A stretch of DNA of 13,526 nucleotides from Vulcanimicrobiota bacterium (lineage in GTDB: Bacteria > Vulcanimicrobiota > Vulcanimicrobiia > Vulcanimicrobiales > Vulcanimicrobiaceae): positions 1 through 13,526 of the forward strand of contig JAFARW010000192.1 in assembly GCA_019245275.1 (NCBI GenBank), read 5' to 3'. Position numbers and translations under genes: made by a program. Under the pieces are notes generated by a model that was not told where the DNA came from, searched no databases, and was given only the letters and a program-made list of their open reading frames with translations. Shown piece by piece: positions 1 through 6,712 of the stretch (its first letter is position 1; the number at the start of each line of letters is the position of its first letter).

Positions 1-231
1 GAGGCGCGCGCGATGATCGGCTTCGCAGGCCGGCGCGTGATCGAACAGACGATCCGTCAAAAATTGCCGGAAAACTTTCAAACGGCGGAATTTTTGCTGG
101 AGAAGGGACACATCGATATGGTCGTCGAGCGCGCTCAGATCAAGCCGACGCTCACGCGCTTGCTCGACTATGCACTCGCGGGGCATAAGGAACCGATCGA
201 AGCGAAGATTCCGGAGCTGATCGCGCCGTGA
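1..231 (+). CDS. accD: Acetyl-CoA carboxylase carboxyltransferase subunit beta (3' end only)
   Basis: This is the C-terminal 76 residues of AccD; the start and the N-terminal zinc ribbon lie before the window. With AccA it forms the carboxyltransferase that moves the carboxyl group from carboxybiotin-BCCP to acetyl-CoA, giving malonyl-CoA in the cytoplasm, the first committed step of fatty-acid synthesis. The reading frame is open from base 1. It shows the family's terminal signature: IGFAGRRVIEQT, then a QTAEFLLEKGHIDM stretch, which closely matches the AccD C-terminus (IGFAGPRVIEQT and EFLxEKGxID in E. coli). Its TGA stop overlaps the accA GTG start (GTGA, 228-231), so the two subunits are probably translationally coupled, as suits an equimolar complex. 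The identification is firm despite truncation. Confidence 0.95.
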   Translation, partial: EARAMIGFAGRRVIEQTIRQKLPENFQTAEFLLEKGHIDMVVERAQIKPTLTRLLDYALAGHKEPIEAKIPELIAP

Positions 232-1205
232 ACGTAATCGTCGAGCGTGAAAAGGGCCTGCTCGAACTCGAGAAGCGAATCAATGCGCTGCGCAACCTGA
301 ACTCGGAGCAGTCACTCGATCTCTCGGCCGAAATCGTGGCTTTAGAGGAAAAGTACGCGCAGCTGCAGCGCGAGATCTTCGGCTCGATGTCTCCGTGGGA
401 AAAAGTCAACATGTCGCGCCACCCGAACCGGCCGGTTTCCAGCGACTTCATCTCGGAGCTCGATGCTTTTGATGAGCTGCACGGGGATCGCCACTTTCGC
501 GATGACCCCGCGATCATCGGCGGGTTCGCGAAGCTGGATGGCCGGCGCATTATCGTGATCGGACAACAGCGCGGGCGCGACACGAAAGAAAATTTGCGCC
601 GTAATTTCGGCATGGTGACGCCCGAAGGGTACCGCAAGGTGCGGCGCTTGATCGACTTGGGAGCGCGCCTCGGCTTGCCGATCGTGTCATTCGTCGACAC
701 GAAGGGCGCCGATCCCGGCATTGGCTCGGAGGAGCGCTCGCAATCCGAAGCGATCGCGCAATGCTTGTACTCATTGACGATCGCGCGCGTGCCGGTTGTC
801 GCAGCCGTTATCGGCGAAGGCGGGAGCGGTGGTGCGCTCGCCTTAGCGCTTGCGGATCATGTGATCATGCTCGAAAACAGCGTGTACTCGGTCGCGTCGC
901 CCGAAGGTTGTGCGGCGATCTTGTGGGGCGATGCCGGGAAGGCGGAGGAAGCGGCGGCGCGCTTGAAGTTGACCAGCCAAGATCTGCGCGATTTCGGAAT
1001 CATCGATGAAATCGTCGCGGAACCGTTAGGAGGGGCGCATCGCGAACCCGCCGTTGTCATCGCCGCGACACTTGCGGCGATCAACAATGCGCTTTCGCGG
1101 CTATGCGCCAAAGTGGTCGATCAATTGATTGAAGATCGGTACCGCAAGTACCGCCGCATCGGAAGCTGGGAAACGGGAGCTCGCGAAATGGTCGCCGCGA
1201 CTTGA
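228..1205 (+). CDS. accA: Acetyl-CoA carboxylase carboxyltransferase subunit alpha
   Basis: The product is 325 residues, close to the 319 of E. coli AccA, and is the partner of AccD in making malonyl-CoA. The GTG start is chosen because it overlaps the accD stop by four bases and gives the normal N-terminus, a charged helical region at about residues 5-50. The crotonase-like carboxyltransferase core follows: HGDRHFRDDPAIIGG, then KENLRRNFGM and PEGYRKVRRL. The oxyanion-hole glycine run GEGGSGGALAL comes next, followed by SVASPEGCAAILW and EPLGGAH near the C-terminus. One oddity is the active-site loop usually written DTPGAYPG, which here reads DTKGADPG (residues about 157-164). Its TGA overlaps the TTG start of the next gene. 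Identification is secure from the whole-length match to family motifs recalled from E. coli. Confidence 0.97.
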   Translation: MNVIVEREKGLLELEKRINALRNLNSEQSLDLSAEIVALEEKYAQLQREIFGSMSPWEKVNMSRHPNRPVSSDFISELDAFDELHGDRHFRDDPAIIGGFAKLDGRRIIVIGQQRGRDTKENLRRNFGMVTPEGYRKVRRLIDLGARLGLPIVSFVDTKGADPGIGSEERSQSEAIAQCLYSLTIARVPVVAAVIGEGGSGGALALALADHVIMLENSVYSVASPEGCAAILWGDAGKAEEAAARLKLTSQDLRDFGIIDEIVAEPLGGAHREPAVVIAATLAAINNALSRLCAKVVDQLIEDRYRKYRRIGSWETGAREMVAAT

Positions 1206-1522
1206 AAGCGTCCGCGCTTAGCCGCGCGCGCTGGCGGCTCCTCACGCGTGTCGGGACGTGCTTGATCTGCGTGACCGTCATTGCGCTCGTGATCGTGCAA
1301 TACGCACACGTGGTTGGACGCAACGTCGCCATGATCAGGTCGCTGCACGGCGTGCAAAACGACGTCAAAACGCTGCAAGAACGCAAGCGCTGGCAGAAAC
1401 GCGAGATCAATCGCTTGAGCGATCCGGCCGGAGCGATTCCGGAGATCCACGAGCGGCTACACCTGGTCGGTCCCCACGAGACGATCATTTACCTGCGGGG
1501 AGCTAAGCCGCTTTCGCCGTGA
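1202..1522 (+). CDS. FtsB/DivIC-family septum formation initiator
   Basis: This small bitopic membrane protein of 106 residues is probably a divisome component of the FtsB/DivIC type, which bridges FtsL and FtsQ/DivIB at the septum. A basic N-terminus (SRARWRLL) precedes one transmembrane segment at about residues 17-36. A charged coiled-coil follows at about 40-75, and then the characteristic tail: LSDPAGAIPEIHERLHLV, continuing into PHETIIYL. This tail matches the DivIC pattern of L-x-DP followed by R-LGLV-x-P-E-x-xY. Translation starts at a TTG overlapping the accA stop (TTGA, 1202-1205), and no ATG or GTG in this frame would retain the transmembrane segment. It ends by overlapping the next gene (GTGA, 1519-1522). 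The neighbouring S1-domain gene supports a DivIC-like call. I cannot separate FtsB from DivIC orthology. Confidence 0.85.
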   Translation: MKASALSRARWRLLTRVGTCLICVTVIALVIVQYAHVVGRNVAMIRSLHGVQNDVKTLQERKRWQKREINRLSDPAGAIPEIHERLHLVGPHETIIYLRGAKPLSP

Positions 1523-1926
1523 CGCAGCGCGTTCGCGGCACGGTCATCAACGTCCATAACTTCGGTGCAACGGTTCGCTTGGAAAACGGCGAAGTCGCAT
1601 CCGTTCCAATAAGTGATGTCAACGCGAATCGTTCAACGTACACGCGCGCATGGGAAGCGCGAACGAACCTCCCATTCGATGCGGTCCACGGCGGTCCGAC
1701 GAGCAAACCAGCGCGTTCCGTTCTGCGCTTGGCGAAGACGCGTATCGATGAGCCAATCGCCCCCTCTGCGACGACGCCCGCGATACGCAACCAGCACCTC
1801 GAAGAACAGATCGCGGGTTATTTGAAAGAGACGCAGGAATGGGAACTCGCGGATGCGCCGCCTGCACATGAACGGCACTTTTTGAAAAAGAAGCGCCGTG
1901 CCGCTACGTTTGATTCTCGCCGCTAG
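1519..1926 (+). CDS. Small S1-domain RNA-binding protein
   Basis: The product is 135 residues. Residues about 3-33 have the S1 (OB-fold) pattern: VRGTVINVHNFGATVRLENG, then VASVPISDV. This parallels the usual G-x-V-x-x-I-x-x-F-G-A-F-V-x-L, then G-L-V-H-I-S-E-L. The second half of the fold (about 45-75) is less typical, and the tail is long and charged with a basic end (LKKKRRAATFDSRR) that could contact nucleic acid. The GTG start overlaps the upstream TGA. In Bacillus subtilis a small S1 protein gene, yabR, directly follows divIC; the same order here suggests a conserved link between septum formation and RNA metabolism. The exact RNA target is unknown. The domain call is good, the cellular role only inferred. 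Confidence 0.75.
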   Translation: MTQRVRGTVINVHNFGATVRLENGEVASVPISDVNANRSTYTRAWEARTNLPFDAVHGGPTSKPARSVLRLAKTRIDEPIAPSATTPAIRNQHLEEQIAGYLKETQEWELADAPPAHERHFLKKKRRAATFDSRR

Positions 1927-1929
1927 CGC

Positions 1930-2889
1930 ATGAGCGATCGCAGTGCCGTTATCTCAATCGGCACAAATTCGACGCGGCTTCTCGCCGTCGATTTTGCGGC
2001 CAAGCGATTCGGCGTCTTCGGCGATCCCGTAACGCGGATTCTCAAAGCACGCTCGGTTGGAACGCGCATCGGCGAAGGACTCAAAGAATCCGGCCACCTT
2101 AGCGAAGAGGCAATGCAACGGACGCTTGAGGTCGCCCAGGACTACTACGACGCGATCAACAGCGCGTTACCGGAACTGTATGTGATCGCAACGAGTGCCC
2201 TGAGGCGCGCGGACAATGCGGCTGATTTTGTCGATCGCATTCGGCAAATCACGGATACGGACGTCGAGATCCTAGATGGCGCTGAAGAGGCGAAGGCGTC
2301 ATTTCGCGGCGCCATTACCTCGTTCGACGATTCCGAAAAGCTCTGCGCGGGCGTAATCGACGTCGGCGGAGGCAGTACGGAGTATGCGGTTGGCGAGCAC
2401 GAGCACGCCGTGAAGTCCGTTTCATGCGAAGTCGGAGCGGTTCGTGTAACCGAGTGGTTCCCGGCGCTCAGTGGTCGTGAAGGCTTCGTCGACAATGCCG
2501 CTATCGACGCTGCACGCGAGAAGACACTCGCGCTACTCGATCCGATTTCGAGTTTTCCGAAGGCTGAAGCGCTTGCAATCGTCGGGGGAAGTGCTACGAC
2601 GGCGCTCGCCGTAGTGCGCGGTCATCCCGTCCGATTCGGCGACGCGGAGTTAACGCGCGAAAAGCTGCGAGCCGCGCTAAACATGCTGTGCGAGTTGCCG
2701 CTCGCAAAGCGGCGAACGGTGCCTGGCATGAATCCGCAGCGTGCGGACATCTTGCCCGCCGGGATGTTGATTTTGGACACCGCAATGGAGCTGCTAGGCC
2801 ACGATCGGGCAACCGTCAGCTACAACGACCTGCTGCTGGGCTACCTGCTGCTGCAGCGAGAGAAAACCGGAGAGCTCAACGTCGTTTAA
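1930..2889 (+). CDS. Ppx/GppA-family phosphatase (exopolyphosphatase or pppGpp phosphohydrolase)
   Basis: This is a cytoplasmic enzyme of the actin/Hsp70-like (ASKHA) fold that removes terminal phosphates from polyphosphate or converts pppGpp to ppGpp. At 319 residues it is the short two-domain form, without the C-terminal HD-like domain of E. coli Ppx. Visible motifs are the phosphate-1 loop VISIGTNSTRLL (residues 7-18), ATSALRRADNA, and the DGAEEAKASFRG segment with the likely catalytic glutamates at about 119-120. Next comes the phosphate-2 loop IDVGGGSTEY (from about 143), then CEVGAVRVTEWF and the adenosine-type loop AIVGGSATTA. Residue 9 is Ser where the family normally has Asp (IDIG or VDLG). 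ATG lies 3 bases after the S1-gene stop, so it is the last gene of the operon. Substrate preference cannot be read from sequence. Confidence 0.9.
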   Translation: MSDRSAVISIGTNSTRLLAVDFAAKRFGVFGDPVTRILKARSVGTRIGEGLKESGHLSEEAMQRTLEVAQDYYDAINSALPELYVIATSALRRADNAADFVDRIRQITDTDVEILDGAEEAKASFRGAITSFDDSEKLCAGVIDVGGGSTEYAVGEHEHAVKSVSCEVGAVRVTEWFPALSGREGFVDNAAIDAAREKTLALLDPISSFPKAEALAIVGGSATTALAVVRGHPVRFGDAELTREKLRAALNMLCELPLAKRRTVPGMNPQRADILPAGMLILDTAMELLGHDRATVSYNDLLLGYLLLQREKTGELNVV

Positions 2890-2897
2890 GTCGCTGC

Positions 2898-3335
2898 TTA
2901 GTGGTGCTTGCGCTGCGCCTCTCTGATCAATCGGAGCGGGCGGTCGAGCTGGAAGACGAGCTCATTCGCGAGCTTTAAGTCGCTCGGATTCGCGCGACTT
3001 TGGCGGACGAGCGCTTTTGCGCGCTCGACCGCCGCATCGGCCGTCGCTTTGCCGCGCGAAATATTGCCGGATTCGGCATCCGCGGCGCCGATGTACGCGT
3101 GGATGCCCGTGCTGAACAGCACAAGTTTGAAGCGGAGCTCTTTGTCGGTTTCAACCTGAATGCAGCCCTCGAGACGCTGGTCGATGTCCGTCAGCTGCTC
3201 GAATGATTGCGAGGGATCGGTGCCCATCGCGTCACGCGCCGTCTTGAACTCGGTGATGAACGATTCCAATTTCGGCCGGCTGCAACGGACTTCCGTGCTA
3301 ACCGCCGCGATGGCAAAGGCGCCGGCAAGGAACAT
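2898..3335 (-). CDS. Small exported helical protein of unknown function, in the ABC-transporter operon
   Basis: I do not recognise the family. The 145-residue product begins with a short hydrophobic segment (FLAGAFAIAAVS, residues 2-13) that looks like a cleavable signal or an anchor. Cys18 follows in EVRC, which is not a proper lipobox. The rest looks alpha-helical and charged, with helices rich in E, D, K and R, one further Cys in RLEGC, and a basic tail ending RKHH. The ATG is 4 bases after the stop of the ABC ATPase on the same strand, so it is almost certainly co-transcribed with the transporter and may be an accessory factor in the cell envelope. It ends 8 bases from the convergent Ppx/GppA stop, leaving no room for a separate terminator. 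Confidence 0.65.
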   Translation of the reverse strand: MFLAGAFAIAAVSTEVRCSRPKLESFITEFKTARDAMGTDPSQSFEQLTDIDQRLEGCIQVETDKELRFKLVLFSTGIHAYIGAADAESGNISRGKATADAAVERAKALVRQSRANPSDLKLANELVFQLDRPLRLIREAQRKHH

Positions 3336-3339
3336 CGGC

Positions 3340-4008
3340 CTACAAGCGCCCGTCGTTCAGCTGCACGATCCGATTTGCAAAGGGCGCGATGCGCATGTCG
3401 TGCGATGCGATGAGCACGGTCGCGCCACGTTCGCGAGCCAACTCTCTGAGTAAACCGGTGACAGCGAGCCCGTTTTCAGCGTCGAGCGCAGACGTTGGTT
3501 CGTCGGCCATGACGACATCCGGCTCGGCAACGAGAGCGCGCGCGATTGCGACACGCTGTTTCTCGCCGCCGGAGAGATCGCGCGGTAAGCGGTCCAACTG
3601 CCGCGTCATCCCCAATCGCTCGAACAAGCGCTGCGTCCGTTCGCGCGCTGGGCGCGCTCGCATGCCGCGCGCATGCAGGACCAGCTCGACGTTCTCGCGC
3701 GCGGTCAGCGCTTTGAAGAGATTGAAGCCCTGAAAAATAAAGCTCAAATGTTTGAGGCGAAATCGTGCTTTCTGCCGGCGATCGAGATTCGTGATCTCGA
3801 CGTCGCGGACGACGACGCGACCGCGCGTTGGCGAGAGTATCCCGCCCAACACAAAGAGTAACGTCGTCTTTCCGGACCCCGACGGCCCCATCATCAAGAG
3901 AATCTCGCCATCCGCGATCTCCAGCGACACGTCTTTGAGTGCGTGCACCGGGCTGACCACGTTCGGATAGATCATATCGATGTTGTGCGCCGCAATTGCG
4001 GAGCGCAC
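3340..4008 (-). CDS. ABC transporter ATP-binding protein, LolD/MacB/DevA type
   Basis: This is the ATPase subunit of an envelope ABC transporter, 222 residues from the chosen start. Domains are complete: Walker A GPSGSGKT at 41-48, Q-loop FIFQGFNLF from about 90, signature LSGGEKQ at 145-151, Walker B VVMADE ending at Glu170, D-loop SALD, and H-loop SHD with His203. The sequence type (short, PTSALD, QGFNLF) is that of LolD, MacB and DevA, which power mechanotransmission or export rather than import. The frame stays open upstream to 4065, but that stretch overlaps the permease gene and does not resemble the family. A GTG at 4008, 7 bases past the permease stop, gives a normal N-terminus, although it has no clear Shine-Dalgarno. 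It sits between permease and small exported protein in one operon. Confidence 0.92.
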   Translation of the reverse strand: MRSAIAAHNIDMIYPNVVSPVHALKDVSLEIADGEILLMMGPSGSGKTTLLFVLGGILSPTRGRVVVRDVEITNLDRRQKARFRLKHLSFIFQGFNLFKALTARENVELVLHARGMRARPARERTQRLFERLGMTRQLDRLPRDLSGGEKQRVAIARALVAEPDVVMADEPTSALDAENGLAVTGLLRELARERGATVLIASHDMRIAPFANRIVQLNDGRL

Positions 4009-4015
4009 GGCGGTG

Positions 4016-5185
4016 CTAGGCAAACGCAACCGCCGGGTCGACGCGCACGACCCGCTGCATGGCAAATGCCGCAGCGATGATGCACATCGCTAAGGTCAAC
4101 ACAAACACGACGCCGGCGGTAAGCGCGGTGATCTGGATCACAACGCCGCGATCGGCTGCGATTGCTGCGATCAAGAAACTCAAGATCAAACTCGGAACGT
4201 ACCCGAGCACCGCCATATAGACCGCCTGTCGCATGATGACGCCGTAAAGAAATGAATCGGCTGCGCCGATCGCGCGCAGCGTACCGTACTCCTTGAGATG
4301 CTCGCTGACCGAGACGTAGAGGATTTGACCGACGACGACTGCACCGACGATCAACCCGAGCAGCGCCGTCAGTGTCAGGGCGAAGCCGATGCTTGTCCGC
4401 TGCAGCCAGTAGCTGCGTGTCATCGCAACCATCTCTTGCTTCGTCAACGCGCGGCTGCCGGGAATCGCGCGCTCGAGCGCACCTTTCAATCGCGCGAGCT
4501 TGTTACGATCGCGCGCGGCCACGAGAATAAAGGTGATCGAATCGGAATCGGTCAGAGGAGCGGGCCGCGCTTCATTGGTCGGCGTAAGAAATGATAGCGC
4601 CGAGGGCGCGTATGCGTTGGCTGTTTCTAAGGAAGTGTAGAGAAACGTCGGCGAGACGATCGATTGCGTCCCGTGAGTCAGTTGGATCAATCGCGCGCGA
4701 TAGCCGCCGATCGACCCGGCTTCGCCGACGCGTGCGCCCAGTGCGCGCAGCTGCGATGCGTCCGCAAAGAATGTATACGGTTGCGAAAGTTGCCGTAGTT
4801 CTGCTCGCCCAACGCTCCCAGGTGCGAAGAGCACGCCGTTCGGATCGAAACCAATGACTCGGCCGGCGTTGAGCGTGTCGTGCGGACCGCGCCAAAGTGC
4901 CGGGCGCAAAATCATCGGTTCGGCACGCGCAACGCCGGGCACGGCACGCACTTGAGCTAAGCGAGCATACGTTAGCGGAAGGGTGACTTCCAAAAACGCC
5001 ATCTCTTTGGACGCTAACCAGATATCGGCGGTCGATTCTTCAATTAGCAGACTCGTCGAACGGATGAAGCCGTTGTAGATGCCGGTTTGCACGGTCAACA
5101 ATGTGACCGCGAATATAACGGCACAGAGCGCCACAATAAAGCGTGGCAGATCCGCGAAGAGATTTTTTCGCGCCAGCACGACCAT
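4016..5185 (-). CDS. ABC transporter permease, DevC/FtsX-like
   Basis: This is the membrane subunit partnered with the ATPase directly downstream, 389 residues from the chosen ATG. It has one transmembrane helix near the N-terminus (about 12-35), a large extracytoplasmic domain to about residue 245, and then three helices in the FtsX-like C-terminal region (roughly 255-285, 305-330 and 345-375). The opening (LARKNLFADLPRFIVAL), the early DIWL and the segment PALWRGPHDT leading to VIGFDPNG follow the order seen in cyanobacterial DevC permeases. Those work with DevA and the adaptor DevB to export envelope lipids with an outer-membrane channel. The frame is open to 5392, but the extra N-terminus is Arg-rich, non-conserved and overlaps the divergent gene. 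No DevB-like adaptor lies in the window; the small exported protein occupies the third slot. Confidence 0.85.
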   Translation of the reverse strand: MVVLARKNLFADLPRFIVALCAVIFAVTLLTVQTGIYNGFIRSTSLLIEESTADIWLASKEMAFLEVTLPLTYARLAQVRAVPGVARAEPMILRPALWRGPHDTLNAGRVIGFDPNGVLFAPGSVGRAELRQLSQPYTFFADASQLRALGARVGEAGSIGGYRARLIQLTHGTQSIVSPTFLYTSLETANAYAPSALSFLTPTNEARPAPLTDSDSITFILVAARDRNKLARLKGALERAIPGSRALTKQEMVAMTRSYWLQRTSIGFALTLTALLGLIVGAVVVGQILYVSVSEHLKEYGTLRAIGAADSFLYGVIMRQAVYMAVLGYVPSLILSFLIAAIAADRGVVIQITALTAGVVFVLTLAMCIIAAAFAMQRVVRVDPAVAFA

Positions 5186-5267
5186 GCGATGGGCTGGCCG
5201 TTCGCGGACTTGAGCCGCCTCTACTGCCGGAGTAAGCGTGGCATGGATGAGAGCGCGGCGTCGTCGT

Positions 5268-5275
5268 AAAAAAGG
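5268..5275 (+). promoter_or_regulatory. Ribosome binding site for the SGNH hydrolase-like gene
   Basis: An A-rich run ending in AAGG lies 7 bases before the ATG at 5283. It decides the start: the in-frame upstream GTG/ATG codons at 5238 and after have no such site and would add an Arg-rich leader in front of the hydrophobic N-terminus. Confidence 0.6.
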
Positions 5276-5282
5276 CGTTCTG

Positions 5283-6296
5283 ATGCGCGCGCACGAGCGA
5301 GAGCCGTGGTTTATCGCATACATTGTTGCGATCTTGATGTTGATTTTGCTCGACGTCGGCTTGCGATTTTGGGCGCCACATCCCACGCGCATGCCGGTGC
5401 AATTTTCGGCTGCCTACCTCGATCGGATCACGACCCAACTGTCGGCGAAGCGCAATCTGATCCTTGCATTGGGGGACTCTGTTCTGTGGGGATATGGGGT
5501 CGACGCGAAGGATGCTGCGATGTCAGTGCTGCGCAGCGACTATGGTGCGGGGGATCTGGTCAATCTGTCCTTTCAAGGCGGCAGTCCGGAAAACACGTAT
5601 ATTCTGTTGCGCTCGCTGCTTGATCGCGGTATTCGCCCGCGGCTTGTCGTCTTCAACGTCAACCTCAAGGAGTTCAACCCAGCCGATCCATCCTATCGGC
5701 GGTTGTTTCCCGCGGTCGAAGAAGAGAATCGCGCGCAGTTCGATCCGGATGATCGGCGGCTACTGCAAATGAACGCTCAAAGCCGCGCCCTAGGCGCGTT
5801 GCTCGATCAGTACGTCGGCCGCTATTGGCAGTTGTACCATTTTCGTTCCGACATCAAGCAGGCGATCTTTGGAGAAGACGACATGGCGCGGTGGCTGACC
5901 GCGCGTGTCGAGGACCTCACCGGCACGAACGCCCGCCGTGCTGCGGCACACAAACCGACGCCGGATCGCTTCATCGGGACCTACGATTTGACGCCTCTCG
6001 CTTCAGGGAATGTCGCCTTCCAATACTTTGAGAAGACGATGCGGCTCTTAAATAGCCGGCACATTCGCGCGATTGCATTCTTCACGCCGACGAATCACAG
6101 ATTGCTGCACGAATTCATCGATACGCCGGAGTATGACGACAATGTGGCGGCGATTCGGCGCGTCGCGTCGCGCTATGGCATCGTCACGCTCAACCTCGAT
6201 CGTGCGGTACCGCCGGCGGAATTCATCGACAACGACCATCTCACGGTAGAAGGCAACCGCCGCCTCGCACAACTGCTGGCTCCGCATTTGCGCTAG
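5283..6296 (+). CDS. Membrane-anchored SGNH/GDSL hydrolase-like protein
   Basis: The product is 337 residues. A short basic/acidic N-terminus is followed by one transmembrane helix (about 9-30), which probably places the catalytic domain outside the cytoplasmic membrane. SGNH signatures are block I LALGDSVLWGYG with nucleophile Ser66, a block II-like region NLSFQGGSP, and a block III-like VVFNVNLKEFN. Block V near the end is DNDHLT, with Asp316 and His319 as the D-x-x-H pair. The fold serves esterases and O-acetyltransfer-type enzymes acting on glycans, lipids or cell-wall polymers; the substrate cannot be read here. It is divergent from the DevC-like operon across about 97 bases, so co-regulation is possible. 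Its TAG stop shares bases with the stop of the convergent VKOR gene. The family call is strong, the reaction is inferred. Confidence 0.8.
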   Translation: MRAHEREPWFIAYIVAILMLILLDVGLRFWAPHPTRMPVQFSAAYLDRITTQLSAKRNLILALGDSVLWGYGVDAKDAAMSVLRSDYGAGDLVNLSFQGGSPENTYILLRSLLDRGIRPRLVVFNVNLKEFNPADPSYRRLFPAVEEENRAQFDPDDRRLLQMNAQSRALGALLDQYVGRYWQLYHFRSDIKQAIFGEDDMARWLTARVEDLTGTNARRAAAHKPTPDRFIGTYDLTPLASGNVAFQYFEKTMRLLNSRHIRAIAFFTPTNHRLLHEFIDTPEYDDNVAAIRRVASRYGIVTLNLDRAVPPAEFIDNDHLTVEGNRRLAQLLAPHLR

Positions 6297-6691
6297 TGAA
6301 ACCGGTTAATGGTGATGCTCAGAATCACAAGCGCCCAGTTGACCGCGTGCGACGTCCAGCAATATGGACAGACGGTCTTCGATACGAAGATTAGACGATA
6401 GGCGAGATACAGTGAGGTGAGCGCAGCAGCCCCGGCGGCAACGAAGATCAGGGTCCAAACCAACTGCCCGCGTGAAAACCATATCAGAACGCCGATTGCA
6501 ACGTAGAAGATCATGCCCCAAAGGGAGTTTGGAACGCCGAAGAAGAGTCGCGCCGCAGGACTCTTCACGACGCTCTTGCCTTTGACTTTTCCCGCTTCCG
6601 CTAATATCGATCGGCGGTACATGTGCACCGAAACATAGAAGCCGAGGGCGCATAGTAGATCGACGACGATCTTCAGGATGAGCAGTGCCAT
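6293..6691 (-). CDS. VKOR-family (vitamin K epoxide reductase-like) membrane oxidoreductase
   Basis: This integral membrane protein has 132 residues and about four helices (roughly 3-23, 51-72, 77-98, 108-128). Bacterial VKOR homologues pass electrons from periplasmic thiols to quinone and so drive disulfide formation, the role DsbB has elsewhere. The family signature FGVPNSLWGM is at 51-60, and the redox centre C-P-Y-C is at 108-111 at the start of the last helix. The only other cysteine is Cys14 inside helix 1. The usual pair of loop cysteines between helices 1 and 2, which shuttles electrons from the partner, is absent. A good Shine-Dalgarno (GAGG, 6696-6699) precedes the ATG. The gene follows the Vgb-like propeller gene by 21 bases and closes the receptor operon. 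No thioredoxin-like DsbA partner lies in the window. Confidence 0.88.
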   Translation of the reverse strand: MALLILKIVVDLLCALGFYVSVHMYRRSILAEAGKVKGKSVVKSPAARLFFGVPNSLWGMIFYVAIGVLIWFSRGQLVWTLIFVAAGAAALTSLYLAYRLIFVSKTVCPYCWTSHAVNWALVILSITINRFH

Positions 6692-6695
6692 GCAA

Positions 6696-6699
6696 CCTC
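6696..6699 (-). promoter_or_regulatory. Ribosome binding site for the VKOR gene
   Basis: GAGG followed by TTGC and the ATG, so only 4 bases of spacing. The same GAGGT-and-short-spacer arrangement precedes the start proposed for the phosphoesterase at 10627, which supports that start. Confidence 0.55.
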
Positions 6700-6712
6700 G
6701 CCGATTCGATGT

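Noticed and set aside
152..721. A 189-residue minus-strand open frame opposite accA
   Set aside because: It is Ser/Arg-rich low-complexity sequence typical of antisense frames in GC-rich genes, and the plus strand encodes a well-conserved AccA across the whole interval.
2884..2986. Short repeated string TTTAAGTCGCT at 2885 and 2975
   Set aside because: Two copies of 11 bases, one covering the Ppx stop and the other inside the small exported protein gene, with no further structure; most likely chance.
3160..3453. Plus-strand open frames across the small exported protein and ATPase genes
   Set aside because: They lack any recognisable domain and lie opposite genes with signal-peptide and ABC motifs; they look like frame shadows.
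4009..4065. N-terminal extension of the ABC ATPase to an ATG at 4065
   Set aside because: It would overlap the permease C-terminus by 50 bases and adds non-conserved residues; a GTG at 4008 just after the permease stop gives a normal family N-terminus.
5210..5238. Promoter-like TTGAGC and TAAGCG upstream of the SGNH-like gene
   Set aside because: Spacing of 17 bases is good but the -10 matches the consensus poorly, so it is not reported as a feature.
5186..5392. N-terminal extension of the DevC-like permease to 5392
   Set aside because: The added 69 residues are Arg-rich, do not resemble the family and run through the start of the divergent SGNH-like gene, which has its own ribosome binding site.
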